Source: Bacteroidia bacterium (lineage in GTDB: Bacteria; Bacteroidota; Bacteroidia; Bacteroidales; Prolixibacteraceae). Taken from it: 64,000 bases of DNA. The notes beneath the pieces were generated by a model. It was not told where the DNA came from and searched no databases. It worked only from the letters and a program-made list of their open reading frames with translations. Positions within the stretch are counted from its first letter, which is position 1. Each line of letters starts with the position of its first letter. The DNA lies in NCBI GenBank assembly GCA_026391315.1, contig JAPLDT010000053.1:1-64000 (forward strand), read 5' to 3'. Positions 41,910 through 52,600 of this stretch are shown one piece after another. The position numbers were made by a program, and so were the translations under genes.

Positions 41910-44900
41910 TTGAAATTCAGGAATATCATATTTTTATTTATGTTGTTCTTTGCCCAATTTGCCCGGGCTCAGGACATCTCAATAGATCCCAAGCAACCAT
42001 TGGGAATATTCTATTGCAACCAATCCTTTTATATTTCACCCAATTTTTACATGGTTGCCTCTTCTTCCGTTACAGGGATGAGAATATCGTTCACAACGGG
42101 TTACATTTATGGCGAAGATGAACTTCACATGGTTGGATACAGCGGATCTGTCCATGAGACCTGGTATGCGGCACAGGGATATTTAGAATTGTTGGGAGGA
42201 TCAAGTGTAGATGATTATATCAATGCCATCCGCAAGGTTCAGTACATGAACAAAGCCCCCAGCCCCACCAAGGGAGACCGAACCATCACTTTCTCTCTCA
42301 ATGATGCTGATTATTTACCTGATACGCAGCATTTTTATAAATTTATCTCCTGGCCGGGCATCACCTGGACTTCAGCCAAAGCAGAAGCAGAGTCTGCAGC
42401 TATGAAATATCATGGTTTACAGGGATATTTGGCCACGATCACTTCAGCTGCTGAAAATGCATTTATTCAGTTAAAAACAAAGGGTGTTGGTTGGATTGGC
42501 GCGTCAGATGCGGCAGTAGAAGGCGATTGGAAATGGGTAACAGGTCCGGAAGCAGGAACATTATTTTGGCGTGGACTTTCCACCGGATCCGCTGTCAATG
42601 GGATGTATAACAATTGGAACACTGGTGAACCGAATGACTGTTGCGATGCAAATATACCTCATCAAGAAGATTATGCACACATCACTTTTTTTCCGAACAA
42701 TCCAGCTCAAAACCTCCGGTGGAATGATCTTCCCAATGGAGGTACCAGTGGTAATTATTACCCTGCTGGTTATCTGGTCGAATACGGAGGAATGCCAGGT
42801 GATCCTCCCGTCAACCTGATCGCCAGCGTAGCTTTGCAGGTAATAGTTCATAGTTTCAGTGCAGAGAGGATTTTTTCAAGGTGCCAGGGTATTCCGGTCC
42901 AGATCAATCAGCAGGACAATTCTGCAACCTATTCATGGACCCCGGTTGCCGGTCTTTCAAATCCCAAAATCTCGAATCCGATCGCAAAACCTGATGTATC
43001 CACAGTCTATACGGTAACTGCCATCAACGGATTCTGTAGGGATTCTGCGAGATTTACAGTTAACATCGATCCTCTTCCTGTCTCAATACTCAAAAAGGTA
43101 GTGGATATCTGTGCCGGAAATAAAGCTACGCTTGATCCTGGCCCTAGCACTTCTTACCTCTGGAATACAGGTTCTACGGCAAGATCGCTGGTTACCGATA
43201 TGCCTGGAAAATATACCGTGAAACTCACAAGCGACAAGGGATGCACTGCCTCCGATTCTGCCATGGTATATGTCCATCCCTATCCCAAGATGGATCTTTC
43301 CGGAATAAATAAATTGGTGTGTGGATCAAAAGCAACCAACCTTAATATTTCCAAAGATAGAGGTGAATGGTTAATAACTAATTTAAGTTCGAAAGAACAA
43401 TTTTCCACAACTTCCATTCAGGTTGCCTCTTTTGGCATCTATCCGTTCGACCTGAAACTCTCAGATAGTTACGGTTGCGTTGTTGATTCCTTAGTGTCCA
43501 TTGGGTTTCATGAGACAACAGCAGTCAACCTTGGAAACGACACCACAATTTGCAATCCCCGTTCAATTATCCTTGATGCAGGTCCTGGTTTGGCGCTTTA
43601 TCAGTGGTCGGGTGGAGAAACAACCCGAAAAATTGAAGTCAAACAATCCGGCAAGTACAATGTACTCGTTAAAAACAGCTTTGGGTGTTACACCAAAGAC
43701 AGCATAAAAGTGGGTTTTACCGACAATCCTAGATTAAATTTGAGCCATCTGGATACATTGATTTGCGGCAGTAAGGCTACAACAGTCAACATCACGGTCG
43801 ACAAGGGAATCTACCAGTTAACGAGTATAAACCCCGCTGTACAGATAAACAGCTTATCGGCAAATGTACCGGCTTACGGAAAATATCCGTTTTCATTCAA
43901 CGCTACGGATCAATATGGATGCAGGTCGGATACCTCATTTTCCATGGGCTTTCATAAAATTCCCGATGTGAAATTCACCATCGACGAGTCGCAATGTTAC
44001 GGTTACAATCTTCAGGCTACTTATATCGGAAATGCAAACCTGCTTAATTCCCGTTTTACCTGGATTTTCGGAGGAGATACCATCAGCAACAAATTGGGCC
44101 GGAACATCGAGACGATTCCTTTGGGTGTTGGTCAGACAAAAAGGGACCTCAAACTCATTGTCAGTGACGAAGGATGCGCCAACAGCGATGCCATCAGGGA
44201 TATCCATGTCATTCCGACATTGAGCGCGTCTGTCAAAAATGCTGTGCAATGCCAGCCTTTAGCCTTCGAATTCAATGGCTTCAATACAGAAACAGGAGTA
44301 ACCTACCTATGGGACCTGGGCGATGGGTCTTTCGCTGCCACTAAGGATGTTATGCATTCATATACCAAGGATGGCTATTATGATGTTTCATTGACAGTTA
44401 CAACTGATAAGGGCTGCACCAATACGGCGGCCATAAAAAGAATGGTCTATGTGGCACCTGTACCAACCGCTGGTTTTTCGATAACCCCTGATCTCTGTTT
44501 GAAACCCGGCAAAGACACCCTTCGCTATGTGGGCACAGCCGGGTCCAAAGACACTTTTTTCTGGGATTTAAAGGGTTTTGATCCTGTTGAGATCGTGCAA
44601 TCGCCGGATACTACCGCGGGTCCGTTCGTGTTCGATTTGATCAACAAACCCAAAACCCAATTGTCGCTCTATGTTGTCTCAAGTTATGGCTGTCGGAGCG
44701 CTACGGCCTCGCTGGAGGTGAAAAGATGGCCCATCTTTTCGTTTAAGTCATCGGTGAAAGATGGCTGCGCACCATTGCTGGTTAACTTTCAGGCCCACCC
44801 TGAAGATCCGGTCGACAAACTGGATTTTCAATGGGATTTTGGAGATGGAAACAAGGGATCCGGCGCTGATGTCAATAACAGTTATATGGTTCCTGACTTG

Positions 44901-45515
44901 ACACATGACATGAGACTGAGTGCAAAATCTACGATTACCGGATGTTCCGACAGCGTTTTTAATGCCGGGTACATTGTTGTTCATCCCAATCCACGGGCGG
45001 GTTTTGTCATGGATCATGATATTGTCTACAACGACCTGCCAAAGGTCTCTTTTACGGATCAAAGTACAGATGCGATTAACTTTAAATGGGATTTTGGTGA
45101 TGGAACCCATTCGCGGGAGAAAGATCCTGTACACAATTATGAGGTCGTTGGGAAGAGAAAAATCATACAAACCGTGTACAATCAATTTGATTGCCCGGAT
45201 ACAACCTCAAAAGTTGTTCTGGTCGCTTTCAACAAGATTTTCCCTCCAAACGCATTCTCCCCCGGTGCAGCCAATAGCATTGACAGGGTCTTCCTGCTTT
45301 CTTCCGAAGGGATCAAAAAGGAAGGATACCATTTGACTATTTTCAGCAGATGGAATGACATCGTTTTCGAATGCCGGGATGAGATAAAAGGATGGGACGG
45401 TAAAATGGCCAACGGGGTTTATGCGCCTGGCGGTAGTTACATCTGGATCCTTGAGTGCTTCGATTTTCTGGGCCGTCCGCACAAGCAAAGCGGATCGCTG
45501 ACACTGGTTTTTTAA
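41910..45515 (+). CDS. giant secreted protein with C-type lectin domain, PKD repeats and T9SS type B C-terminal domain (adhesin 1)
   Basis: The 1201-residue product starts at TTG 41910, which gives a full signal peptide (MKFRNIIFLFMLFFAQFARA); ATG 41940 would shorten it. A C-type lectin-like domain lies near residues 140-296 (TWTSAKAEAES, GWIGASDAAVEGDWKWVTG, WNTGEPNDCC, WNDLPNGG). Repeated beta-sandwich blocks follow, including two 'LDAGPG...YQW/YLW' modules and PKD cores (LWDLGDG near 800, FQWDFGDG near 970, FKWDFGDG near 1055). The last 95 residues (FPPNAFSPG, KGWDGKMANG, YIWILECFD) form the gliding-motility C-terminal domain recognised by the type IX secretion system. It is a surface adhesin candidate. 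Confidence 0.87.
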   Translation: MKFRNIIFLFMLFFAQFARAQDISIDPKQPLGIFYCNQSFYISPNFYMVASSSVTGMRISFTTGYIYGEDELHMVGYSGSVHETWYAAQGYLELLGGSSVDDYINAIRKVQYMNKAPSPTKGDRTITFSLNDADYLPDTQHFYKFISWPGITWTSAKAEAESAAMKYHGLQGYLATITSAAENAFIQLKTKGVGWIGASDAAVEGDWKWVTGPEAGTLFWRGLSTGSAVNGMYNNWNTGEPNDCCDANIPHQEDYAHITFFPNNPAQNLRWNDLPNGGTSGNYYPAGYLVEYGGMPGDPPVNLIASVALQVIVHSFSAERIFSRCQGIPVQINQQDNSATYSWTPVAGLSNPKISNPIAKPDVSTVYTVTAINGFCRDSARFTVNIDPLPVSILKKVVDICAGNKATLDPGPSTSYLWNTGSTARSLVTDMPGKYTVKLTSDKGCTASDSAMVYVHPYPKMDLSGINKLVCGSKATNLNISKDRGEWLITNLSSKEQFSTTSIQVASFGIYPFDLKLSDSYGCVVDSLVSIGFHETTAVNLGNDTTICNPRSIILDAGPGLALYQWSGGETTRKIEVKQSGKYNVLVKNSFGCYTKDSIKVGFTDNPRLNLSHLDTLICGSKATTVNITVDKGIYQLTSINPAVQINSLSANVPAYGKYPFSFNATDQYGCRSDTSFSMGFHKIPDVKFTIDESQCYGYNLQATYIGNANLLNSRFTWIFGGDTISNKLGRNIETIPLGVGQTKRDLKLIVSDEGCANSDAIRDIHVIPTLSASVKNAVQCQPLAFEFNGFNTETGVTYLWDLGDGSFAATKDVMHSYTKDGYYDVSLTVTTDKGCTNTAAIKRMVYVAPVPTAGFSITPDLCLKPGKDTLRYVGTAGSKDTFFWDLKGFDPVEIVQSPDTTAGPFVFDLINKPKTQLSLYVVSSYGCRSATASLEVKRWPIFSFKSSVKDGCAPLLVNFQAHPEDPVDKLDFQWDFGDGNKGSGADVNNSYMVPDLTHDMRLSAKSTITGCSDSVFNAGYIVVHPNPRAGFVMDHDIVYNDLPKVSFTDQSTDAINFKWDFGDGTHSREKDPVHNYEVVGKRKIIQTVYNQFDCPDTTSKVVLVAFNKIFPPNAFSPGAANSIDRVFLLSSEGIKKEGYHLTIFSRWNDIVFECRDEIKGWDGKMANGVYAPGGSYIWILECFDFLGRPHKQSGSLTLVF

Positions 45516-45560
45516 TTCGTTTTTTTTATCTTTTGACGTTGATTATATGACATTTTCTTC

Positions 45561-48500
45561 ATGATCAAAATCCGCCTGACACTCTTTCTTCTCTTGGTTC
45601 TAACTGGGGTACTTAGCGCGCAAAGTACTTCCAATACCTGTATGAAATCGACGGAAGGAAAAGAATTCTGGATGGGATTTATGGAGAGCAGGCACCATCA
45701 GCCAGGCCATTACCTGGAAATAACCTGTACCTCCATATTTACTTGTAACTTCAAGGTTTACCTGGGTAATTCCATAGTCCCATCTTACACAGTCCAGATA
45801 CAGCCAAATACCCCTTACCGGTTTAAGCCAGTCTGGCAACAGGTAGAACCCATTGGTTCCGAAGTTGTTGAAGAAAAGGCGATCCACATTGTATCCGATC
45901 AGCCGATGAATGTGTTTGCGATGAACTGGAGCCCGAGTTCGGCCGATGCTGCAGTTATTTTCCCGATCGACGCCATCGGGAACGAATATTATGCCATGTG
46001 TTACGATCCGCATATCAATGAGAGTTCGTCAGGTGCGCCGGGAAATGGGAAAAACAGCGAGTTCCTTGTGGTCGCTACCGAGGATAATACAAAGATCTCA
46101 ATTACACCCACTAAGATTACAGATCAGCTTCGTGCCGCCAACGTGTCTTTTACCATCACATTAAACAAGGGTCAACTCTACCAGGTTCAATCAATGAACC
46201 ATGCAAATTTGGTCGGGCAAGGGGATTTGACCGGGAGCTACATCAAAAGTGATAAGCCTGTGGCTTTTTATTCCGGATCCTGGTCAACAACCATTCCGGC
46301 AGATTCAAATGTTGATGCATGGGATCACCTCTATGAACAGATCCCTCCGGTACGGTCGTGGGGTCGGAAATTTGTTACGGTACCCCTGAAAGGAAGAAGC
46401 GAAGACCGGTTCAGGATCATAGCTTCAGAGGACAAAACAAGTATCCGGATAGGAAGCAACAATCCAATTGTGTTGAACAAAGGGCAGTTTTACGAATTCA
46501 AACTCACAAAAGATCAACCCTCTTATATTGAGAGCGACCATCCAATCCTGCTGGCCCAGTTCATGGTCTCCAACAGTGTTGATCGACCTGCGGGTGTGAG
46601 TTCAAGCAACTGGGATGGAGATCCTCTTATGTTGATAATCAGTCCGGTGGATGAAACCAGGGAGGCCGTTACTTTCGTCGCTTATGATTCCCCCAACATC
46701 AAAAGTAAATATTTTGTCAATGTAGTTACTAAAATTGAATACAGCAGTTTTATAACATTGGATGGTCAGCCGATTGTTTTTCAAATACTACCCAGTTCTG
46801 GATTTGCTTACGCACAGGTCGCTATCACAAAAGGAAATCACAATCTGAACAGCTCGCAGCCGGGTAAAGGATTTATCGCTTATGTTTATGGTTACGGAGG
46901 TGTTGAATCGTATGGTTATGGTGTTGGCTTTAACCTCAGCATCAAACTGGACCTGGGCGGGGATCTCCATTTTGTGAAGGATACCATTTTACTTTGCAAA
47001 GGGCAGGCGAAAATTCTGGATGCTGGGTCGCATTTCTCGAAATTTTTATGGAGCACCGGAGATACAACCCAGACCATCTTTGTAACCAAGGCCGGATATT
47101 CAAGTGTAAGAGCATCTACATCAGATGGTTGTACTTTAAAGGACAGCATCTATACCTACGTAAGCAACCCGGTTATCAACCTCGGGAATGACACCACAGT
47201 ATGCTTTCCAAAGAGCATAAAGCTTGATGCAGGACCAGGGTTCCTATCCTACAACTGGAATACAAAGGATACTGTCAGTTACATTATTGCCAAAACTCAG
47301 GGGATGTATAGTGTTCTGGCGAAAAACAAGTACGATTGTCCCTGCAGTGATTCACTCTACGTGTTTTTTGTTGCCAAACCTAAAATTAGCCTGAGTGGTC
47401 TCGATACCTTGATGTGTGGCAGCAAGGTTTCGACCTTTAACCTTACTGCGGACAAGGGAAAGTACCAACTGAAAGCGGATAATCCGCTGATAACTTTCAA
47501 TGGCCTGACGGCCACCGTACCTCAGTTTGGCACCTATCCATTTACATTCATTGCAACTGATCCGTATGGATGTATTGCAGATACAGTTTTTAAGGCCGGA
47601 TTTCATGAAATTCCAAAGTTGAACCTCGGAAACGATACCACGATATGTAATCCCAAATTGTTATTGCTGGATGCAGGAGCTGGATTGTCTTCTTATCTGT
47701 GGACAACAAAAGATACGCTCAGGACTTATGAGGTGAAATCTCCCGGAAGTTATGGTGTTCAGGTACGGAACAAATATGGATGTGCCAACCAGGACAATAT
47801 CTCTGTTAATTTCGTAAATAATCCCAAATTGGACCTCAGCAAGTTGGATACACTGATCTGCGGGGTCAAATCTACCAACCTGAATATTTCAGTTGACAAG
47901 GGTCAATACCTTCTTGGAAGCACAGACCCTTCAGTGACCATCAATGGTCTTTCAGCCAACGTTTCCAAGTATGGAACTTTCCCGTTTAGTTATAGATCCA
48001 TCGACCAGTTTACCTGCAGGTCGGACACAAACTTTACAATTGGGTTCCATAAAATACCAACCGTAGAAATTTCTGTAGACGACACTACATGTTACGGGTA
48101 TAGCCTTGATGCGAAATATCTTGGGGATGCAGAGCCGAATTTAACCCGTTTTACCTGGGTTTTTGCAAAAGATACGGTGGCAAATGAGATTGGTAGAACA
48201 CAAATGCATGTTAAATTGGGTCTGGACCGTACCAAACGTGACCTTTACCTCCATGTTATGGAGTTGGGGTGCCATAACAGTCAGGTCATCAAAGAGATAA
48301 GTGTAATCCCAGACCTTGATTTCTCTGTGCATGATTCGATCCTGTGCCAACCTTTCCAGTTTAATTTTGCCGCTACAAATACGGAGAATGTTGTAGATTA
48401 CCTGTGGGATTGGGGTGACGGAAACTTGGAACACCAGGGAAAAGGAGCTTCGCATTCCTATGCTAAGGATGGCTATTATACTGTGCAACTGACTGCAACA

Positions 48501-48845
48501 ACCGATAAGAAATGTATCAACACGGTCAAAAAATTGAATTTCCTTTATGTAGCGCCGGTTCCCAATGTGGATTTTTCTATCAGCGATAACAAATGCCTTG
48601 AAACAGGGCCGCAATCTTTGCTTTATACAGGCTCTGCAGATGACAAGGACCACTACAATTGGGATTTGTCGGCCTTTATGCCCAACGAGTTGATTAAAAA
48701 ACCGGGAGACACAAAGGGACCTTTGGTCTTTGAGTTTGTATCAGCGAAACCAAGGCCCTGGAATTGCAACGTATTCCCAAATTTGCCTTGCAGGTCAAAG
48801 ATAGTTCGGGATGCATCCCCTTCTTGGTTGACTTCAATGCGTTAA
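45561..48845 (+). CDS. IgGFc-binding-domain/PKD surface protein (adhesin 2), N-terminal part before a frameshift
   Basis: The 1094-residue frame has a signal peptide (IRLTLFLLLVLTGVLSAQ), an IgGFc-binding-like domain of about 440 residues (STEGKEFWMGFMES, AMNWSPSSADAAVIFPIDAI, AYVYGYGGVESYGYGVGFN) and repeated beta blocks with a PKD core YLWDWGDG. After GPLVFEF (near 48737) the frame leaves the pattern of its paralogues: 17 residues expected before a G/V-C-x-S-E-T-K block are missing and that block continues in the next frame. The last 35 residues are therefore aberrant and the T9SS sorting domain is lost unless the frame is corrected. The remainder is at 48764-49561. Confidence 0.8.
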   Translation: MIKIRLTLFLLLVLTGVLSAQSTSNTCMKSTEGKEFWMGFMESRHHQPGHYLEITCTSIFTCNFKVYLGNSIVPSYTVQIQPNTPYRFKPVWQQVEPIGSEVVEEKAIHIVSDQPMNVFAMNWSPSSADAAVIFPIDAIGNEYYAMCYDPHINESSSGAPGNGKNSEFLVVATEDNTKISITPTKITDQLRAANVSFTITLNKGQLYQVQSMNHANLVGQGDLTGSYIKSDKPVAFYSGSWSTTIPADSNVDAWDHLYEQIPPVRSWGRKFVTVPLKGRSEDRFRIIASEDKTSIRIGSNNPIVLNKGQFYEFKLTKDQPSYIESDHPILLAQFMVSNSVDRPAGVSSSNWDGDPLMLIISPVDETREAVTFVAYDSPNIKSKYFVNVVTKIEYSSFITLDGQPIVFQILPSSGFAYAQVAITKGNHNLNSSQPGKGFIAYVYGYGGVESYGYGVGFNLSIKLDLGGDLHFVKDTILLCKGQAKILDAGSHFSKFLWSTGDTTQTIFVTKAGYSSVRASTSDGCTLKDSIYTYVSNPVINLGNDTTVCFPKSIKLDAGPGFLSYNWNTKDTVSYIIAKTQGMYSVLAKNKYDCPCSDSLYVFFVAKPKISLSGLDTLMCGSKVSTFNLTADKGKYQLKADNPLITFNGLTATVPQFGTYPFTFIATDPYGCIADTVFKAGFHEIPKLNLGNDTTICNPKLLLLDAGAGLSSYLWTTKDTLRTYEVKSPGSYGVQVRNKYGCANQDNISVNFVNNPKLDLSKLDTLICGVKSTNLNISVDKGQYLLGSTDPSVTINGLSANVSKYGTFPFSYRSIDQFTCRSDTNFTIGFHKIPTVEISVDDTTCYGYSLDAKYLGDAEPNLTRFTWVFAKDTVANEIGRTQMHVKLGLDRTKRDLYLHVMELGCHNSQVIKEISVIPDLDFSVHDSILCQPFQFNFAATNTENVVDYLWDWGDGNLEHQGKGASHSYAKDGYYTVQLTATTDKKCINTVKKLNFLYVAPVPNVDFSISDNKCLETGPQSLLYTGSADDKDHYNWDLSAFMPNELIKKPGDTKGPLVFEFVSAKPRPWNCNVFPNLPCRSKIVRDASPSWLTSMR

Positions 48846-49561
48846 CAGCAGATAAAGTCGACCAGGTTGATTACAAATGGAATCTGGGAGATGGTAAATG
48901 GGGGTATGGTTCTACAGTAGCTCATACTTATCCTTTTCCGGATTTGGTTTATGACATAACGCTTTTTGCGGATTCAAAAACAACAGGTTGTAAGGATACC
49001 CTGTACAAACCGTCGTTTGTGAAGGTGTTTCCACAACCAAAGGCCTCATTTACAATCAAACAGAAGATTCTGAGCAATGAAAATCCTGTTGCCACATTTA
49101 CAAATGAATCCGCAGGCGCTGACCATTTCCTATGGACTTTCGGCGATGGACTTTTCTCACACATCAAGGATCCGACCCACAAATACACGGCGGTTGGTCC
49201 CCGACAGGTTTTGCTTGAATCCATCAATGAATTTGGATGTTCTGATACCATTTCGGATGAGGTAATCATCTCATTGCTAAAGATATTTGTTCCGAATTCT
49301 TTTTCACCCGCTGCGCCGAATCCTGTCGACAGGGAGTTTTTTCCCTATTGCAACGGAGTCCTTCAAAAAGGATACCATCTAAAAATAGTGAGCAGATGGA
49401 ACGATGTAATTTTTGAGACCAAAAATGAGTTGAAAGGATGGGACGGCAGGTTATCGGACGGCTCTTTCGCCCCTGCCGGGAATTACATTTGGTTACTTTA
49501 TTATGAAGATTTTCTTGGAAAATTCCATTACCAGAATGGAACGGTTACTTTGATTTTTTAA
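48764..49561 (+). pseudogene. C-terminal part of adhesin 2, out of frame with its N-terminal part
   Basis: This frame (true continuity begins near 48737 with CISETKALELQRIPKF) encodes two PKD-like blocks (YKWNLGDG, FLWTFGDG) and a complete T9SS type B C-terminal domain (IFVPNSFSPAAPNPVDREFF, KGWDGRLSDGSFAPAGNYIW). It has no signal peptide or proper start and overlaps the upstream frame. It is the end of the gene at 45561 after a 1-nt-net frame change. Rejoined, the protein would be about 1335-1350 residues, close to adhesin 3. Confidence 0.8.
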
Positions 49562-49605
49562 TCCATCTTTCTTCATTTTGCCCTTTAAAATCCGATCTTT
49601 GTGCG

Positions 49606-52600
49606 ATGATCAAATATGGACTTATTCTGATATTTGTATTTTCGAACCTTTCAAAGCTTTCGGCTTTGGGCCCATCGGATATTTGTGTCAAAACCACAGA
49701 AGGCAAGGAATTTTGGTTTGGCTTTATGGAAAACCGGCCGGGCTTCGGTTGTCCTACACCGGTACCGGTAAATTATCTGGAAGTAACAGTAACCTCCAGG
49801 TTTAATTGTCAGTTTACCATTGCGGTTGGAAGACCGGGTACCACCATCATCTCAGACATTTTGCAACCAAATATTCCCAAAAAATTCAGAATTGACAGGT
49901 CATTGGGTGAACCATCAGGGTCCGAAAATATTGAAGCGAAGGCCCTTCACCTGGTCTCCGATCAACCCCTGAACCTTTACGCCATGAACTGGGGTTATAA
50001 CTCGGCAGATGCGGCAGTGATTTTTCCGGTCGAGGCGCTTGGCAACGAGTATTATGCCATGTGCTATGAACCACATAACGAGGTTCAGTCTGTGTTCAAT
50101 ATTTTCTGCGGGTTTATCACGCTCACCAATGGCAAAAACAGTGAATTTGTGGTGGTTGCATCGGAAGATCAGACCGCCGTGACCATAACGCCCAATAAAA
50201 TTACAGATCGGCTACAACCTGCCAATGTTCCCTTTACCATTACCCTGAACAAAGGTGAACTCTACCAGGTTCAATCGATGAACGCCCCGGGTCTCATTGG
50301 TCAGGGGGATTTGACAGGCAGCAACATCAAAAGCGATAAGCCCGTCGCTTTGTATTCCGGATCCTGGGCTACCACAGTGCCGGTAACATCCAGCTATGCA
50401 TGGGACCATCTTTACGAACAGATTCCGCCGCTCCGTTCCTGGGGCAGAAAATTTGTAGCTGTTCCTTTAAAATCGAGAGGAAAAGATATCTATCGGATCC
50501 TTTCTTCTGTGGATCAAACCACTATCAAAGTTGGTAATAAAATTCCGGTTGTTAGGAATCGCGGTGAATTTTATGAATTCATATTGAATGCAAATGAGCC
50601 CTCCTTAATCGAAAGTGACCATCCAGTTCTTCTTGCTCAGTACAGCGCTTCTAACGAATTTGACCGTCCGCCTTCAATTCCGCAGGGCGGTGCATGGGAT
50701 GGAGATCCATCGATGTTGGTTATCAGTCCGGTAGATGAAACCAGGGAACAGGTAACTTTTGTAGCCTACGACACTCCCGAAATAACCAACAAATTTTTTG
50801 TCAACGTGGTAACCAGGGATGATGCAGTAAATCAAATACAACTGGACAATAGTCCCATTTCCTTCACCTCCCTTCCCAACACTGGATATGCTTTTGCACA
50901 GGTTCAGATTGCTGTTGGAAACCATAACCTTGCCAGCACCGAAGCTGGCAAGGGTTTCATTGCCTATGTGTATGGGTTTGGAGGCGTTGAGTCGTACGGA
51001 TATGGGGTAGGTTTTAACCTTAGCACGCGTCTTGATCTCGGAGGGGATATCCATTTTGCAAAAGATACCATTTTGTTGTGCCATGGTGAAACCAAAATAC
51101 TGGATGCAGGTCCTTATTTCTCTACTTTTCAGTGGAGCACTGGAGAGACCACCCAGAAAATCAGCGTGAATCAGAAGGGATATTATTCAGTTACAGCGAC
51201 CACCCCCGACGGATGCACCCTGAATAAGCAGGTCTATGTATTTGAAAGCAATCCTGTTGTAAACCTGGGCGCCGATACAACCATCTGTCGTGAGCCGTCC
51301 ATTCTTCTTGATGCCGGAGCCGGTTTTACCTCCTATCTATGGTCGACCAATGCATCCACACAAAAGATTTCGGCCAATTTAACAGGTAGTTACAGCGTTC
51401 AGGCAACAAATAAATATGGATGCAGCGCCAGGGATACGATCCATGTTAATATTGGCTACACCCCAAAACTAAATCTTAGCAAGTTGGACACTGAAATCTG
51501 CGGAGTAAAATCCACCATCGTGAACATAACCGCAGACAGAGGGCAGTATTCATTGTACAGCGCTAATCCTGCCGTATCAGTTACAGGACTTACAGCAGTA
51601 GTTCCTCAATTTGGCGCTTTCCCTTTTACTTTCAGGGCAACCGGTGATTATGCCTGTGCTGTTGATACAAATTTCACCATCCGGTTCAACGAAAAACCCA
51701 CCATCAGTTTTGATATAAGCGATAACCAATGTCTGAAAGTGGGTACACAAACCCTTCATTATACCGGAACAGGAGATGATTATGCCCGTTATAACTGGGA
51801 TTTGTCTGGTTTTATACCTGGCGAGATCATCAAAAATCCAGGTATTACAAAAGGACCGCTGATATTTGATTTGAAAACCCAACCAAAAGTAACAATAGGA
51901 CTGCAGGTTGTATCAAAAGAAGGTTGTACCAGCGATAGAAAGCAGCTCCGGTTGCAGCGGAACCCTGACTTTTCAGTAATTGCATCAGATAGTCTGGGAT
52001 GTGCCCCATTGTCTCTCACCTTTAGCGCTATCACGCATGGATCATTTGATCAGGTAGACTATAAGTGGGATCTTGGCAACAATGACATCAATTATGGTGC
52101 ACAGTTTTCTTATACATATCCGAATCCAAAACAATCGTATGATATCAGCATATTTGCCGAATCCAAAATAACAGGGTGCAAAGACACGCTGTTTAAGCCT
52201 CAATGGATCAGTGTGTTTCCAAAACCTAAAGCTGAATTCTCAGTCCAAAATCCCATTCAATGCGTAAACGACCTGTTCGCGTTTCAGGCTTTAGACAATG
52301 GGGTGGGAGTACAATACAACTGGGATTGGGGAGATGGCAGCAAAGCTGAAGGAATGAACGCTCAGCACGGATACAATGCCGAGGGTCGTTACAATGTCTC
52401 CCTTGCCGTCCTGAGCAGCCATGGCTGCAGTGATCAGTCTCTTGTCAGGGAAATGGTCTATGCAGCGCCGATCCCCACTGTCGGATTCTCATTGGATCCG
52501 GAGTCTTGTCTTGAACCGGGTCATAATACTTTAAGCTACATCGGATCAGCCACAGATAAGGATAAATTCAATTGGGATTTGGCAAGACTGGATGCCGAAG

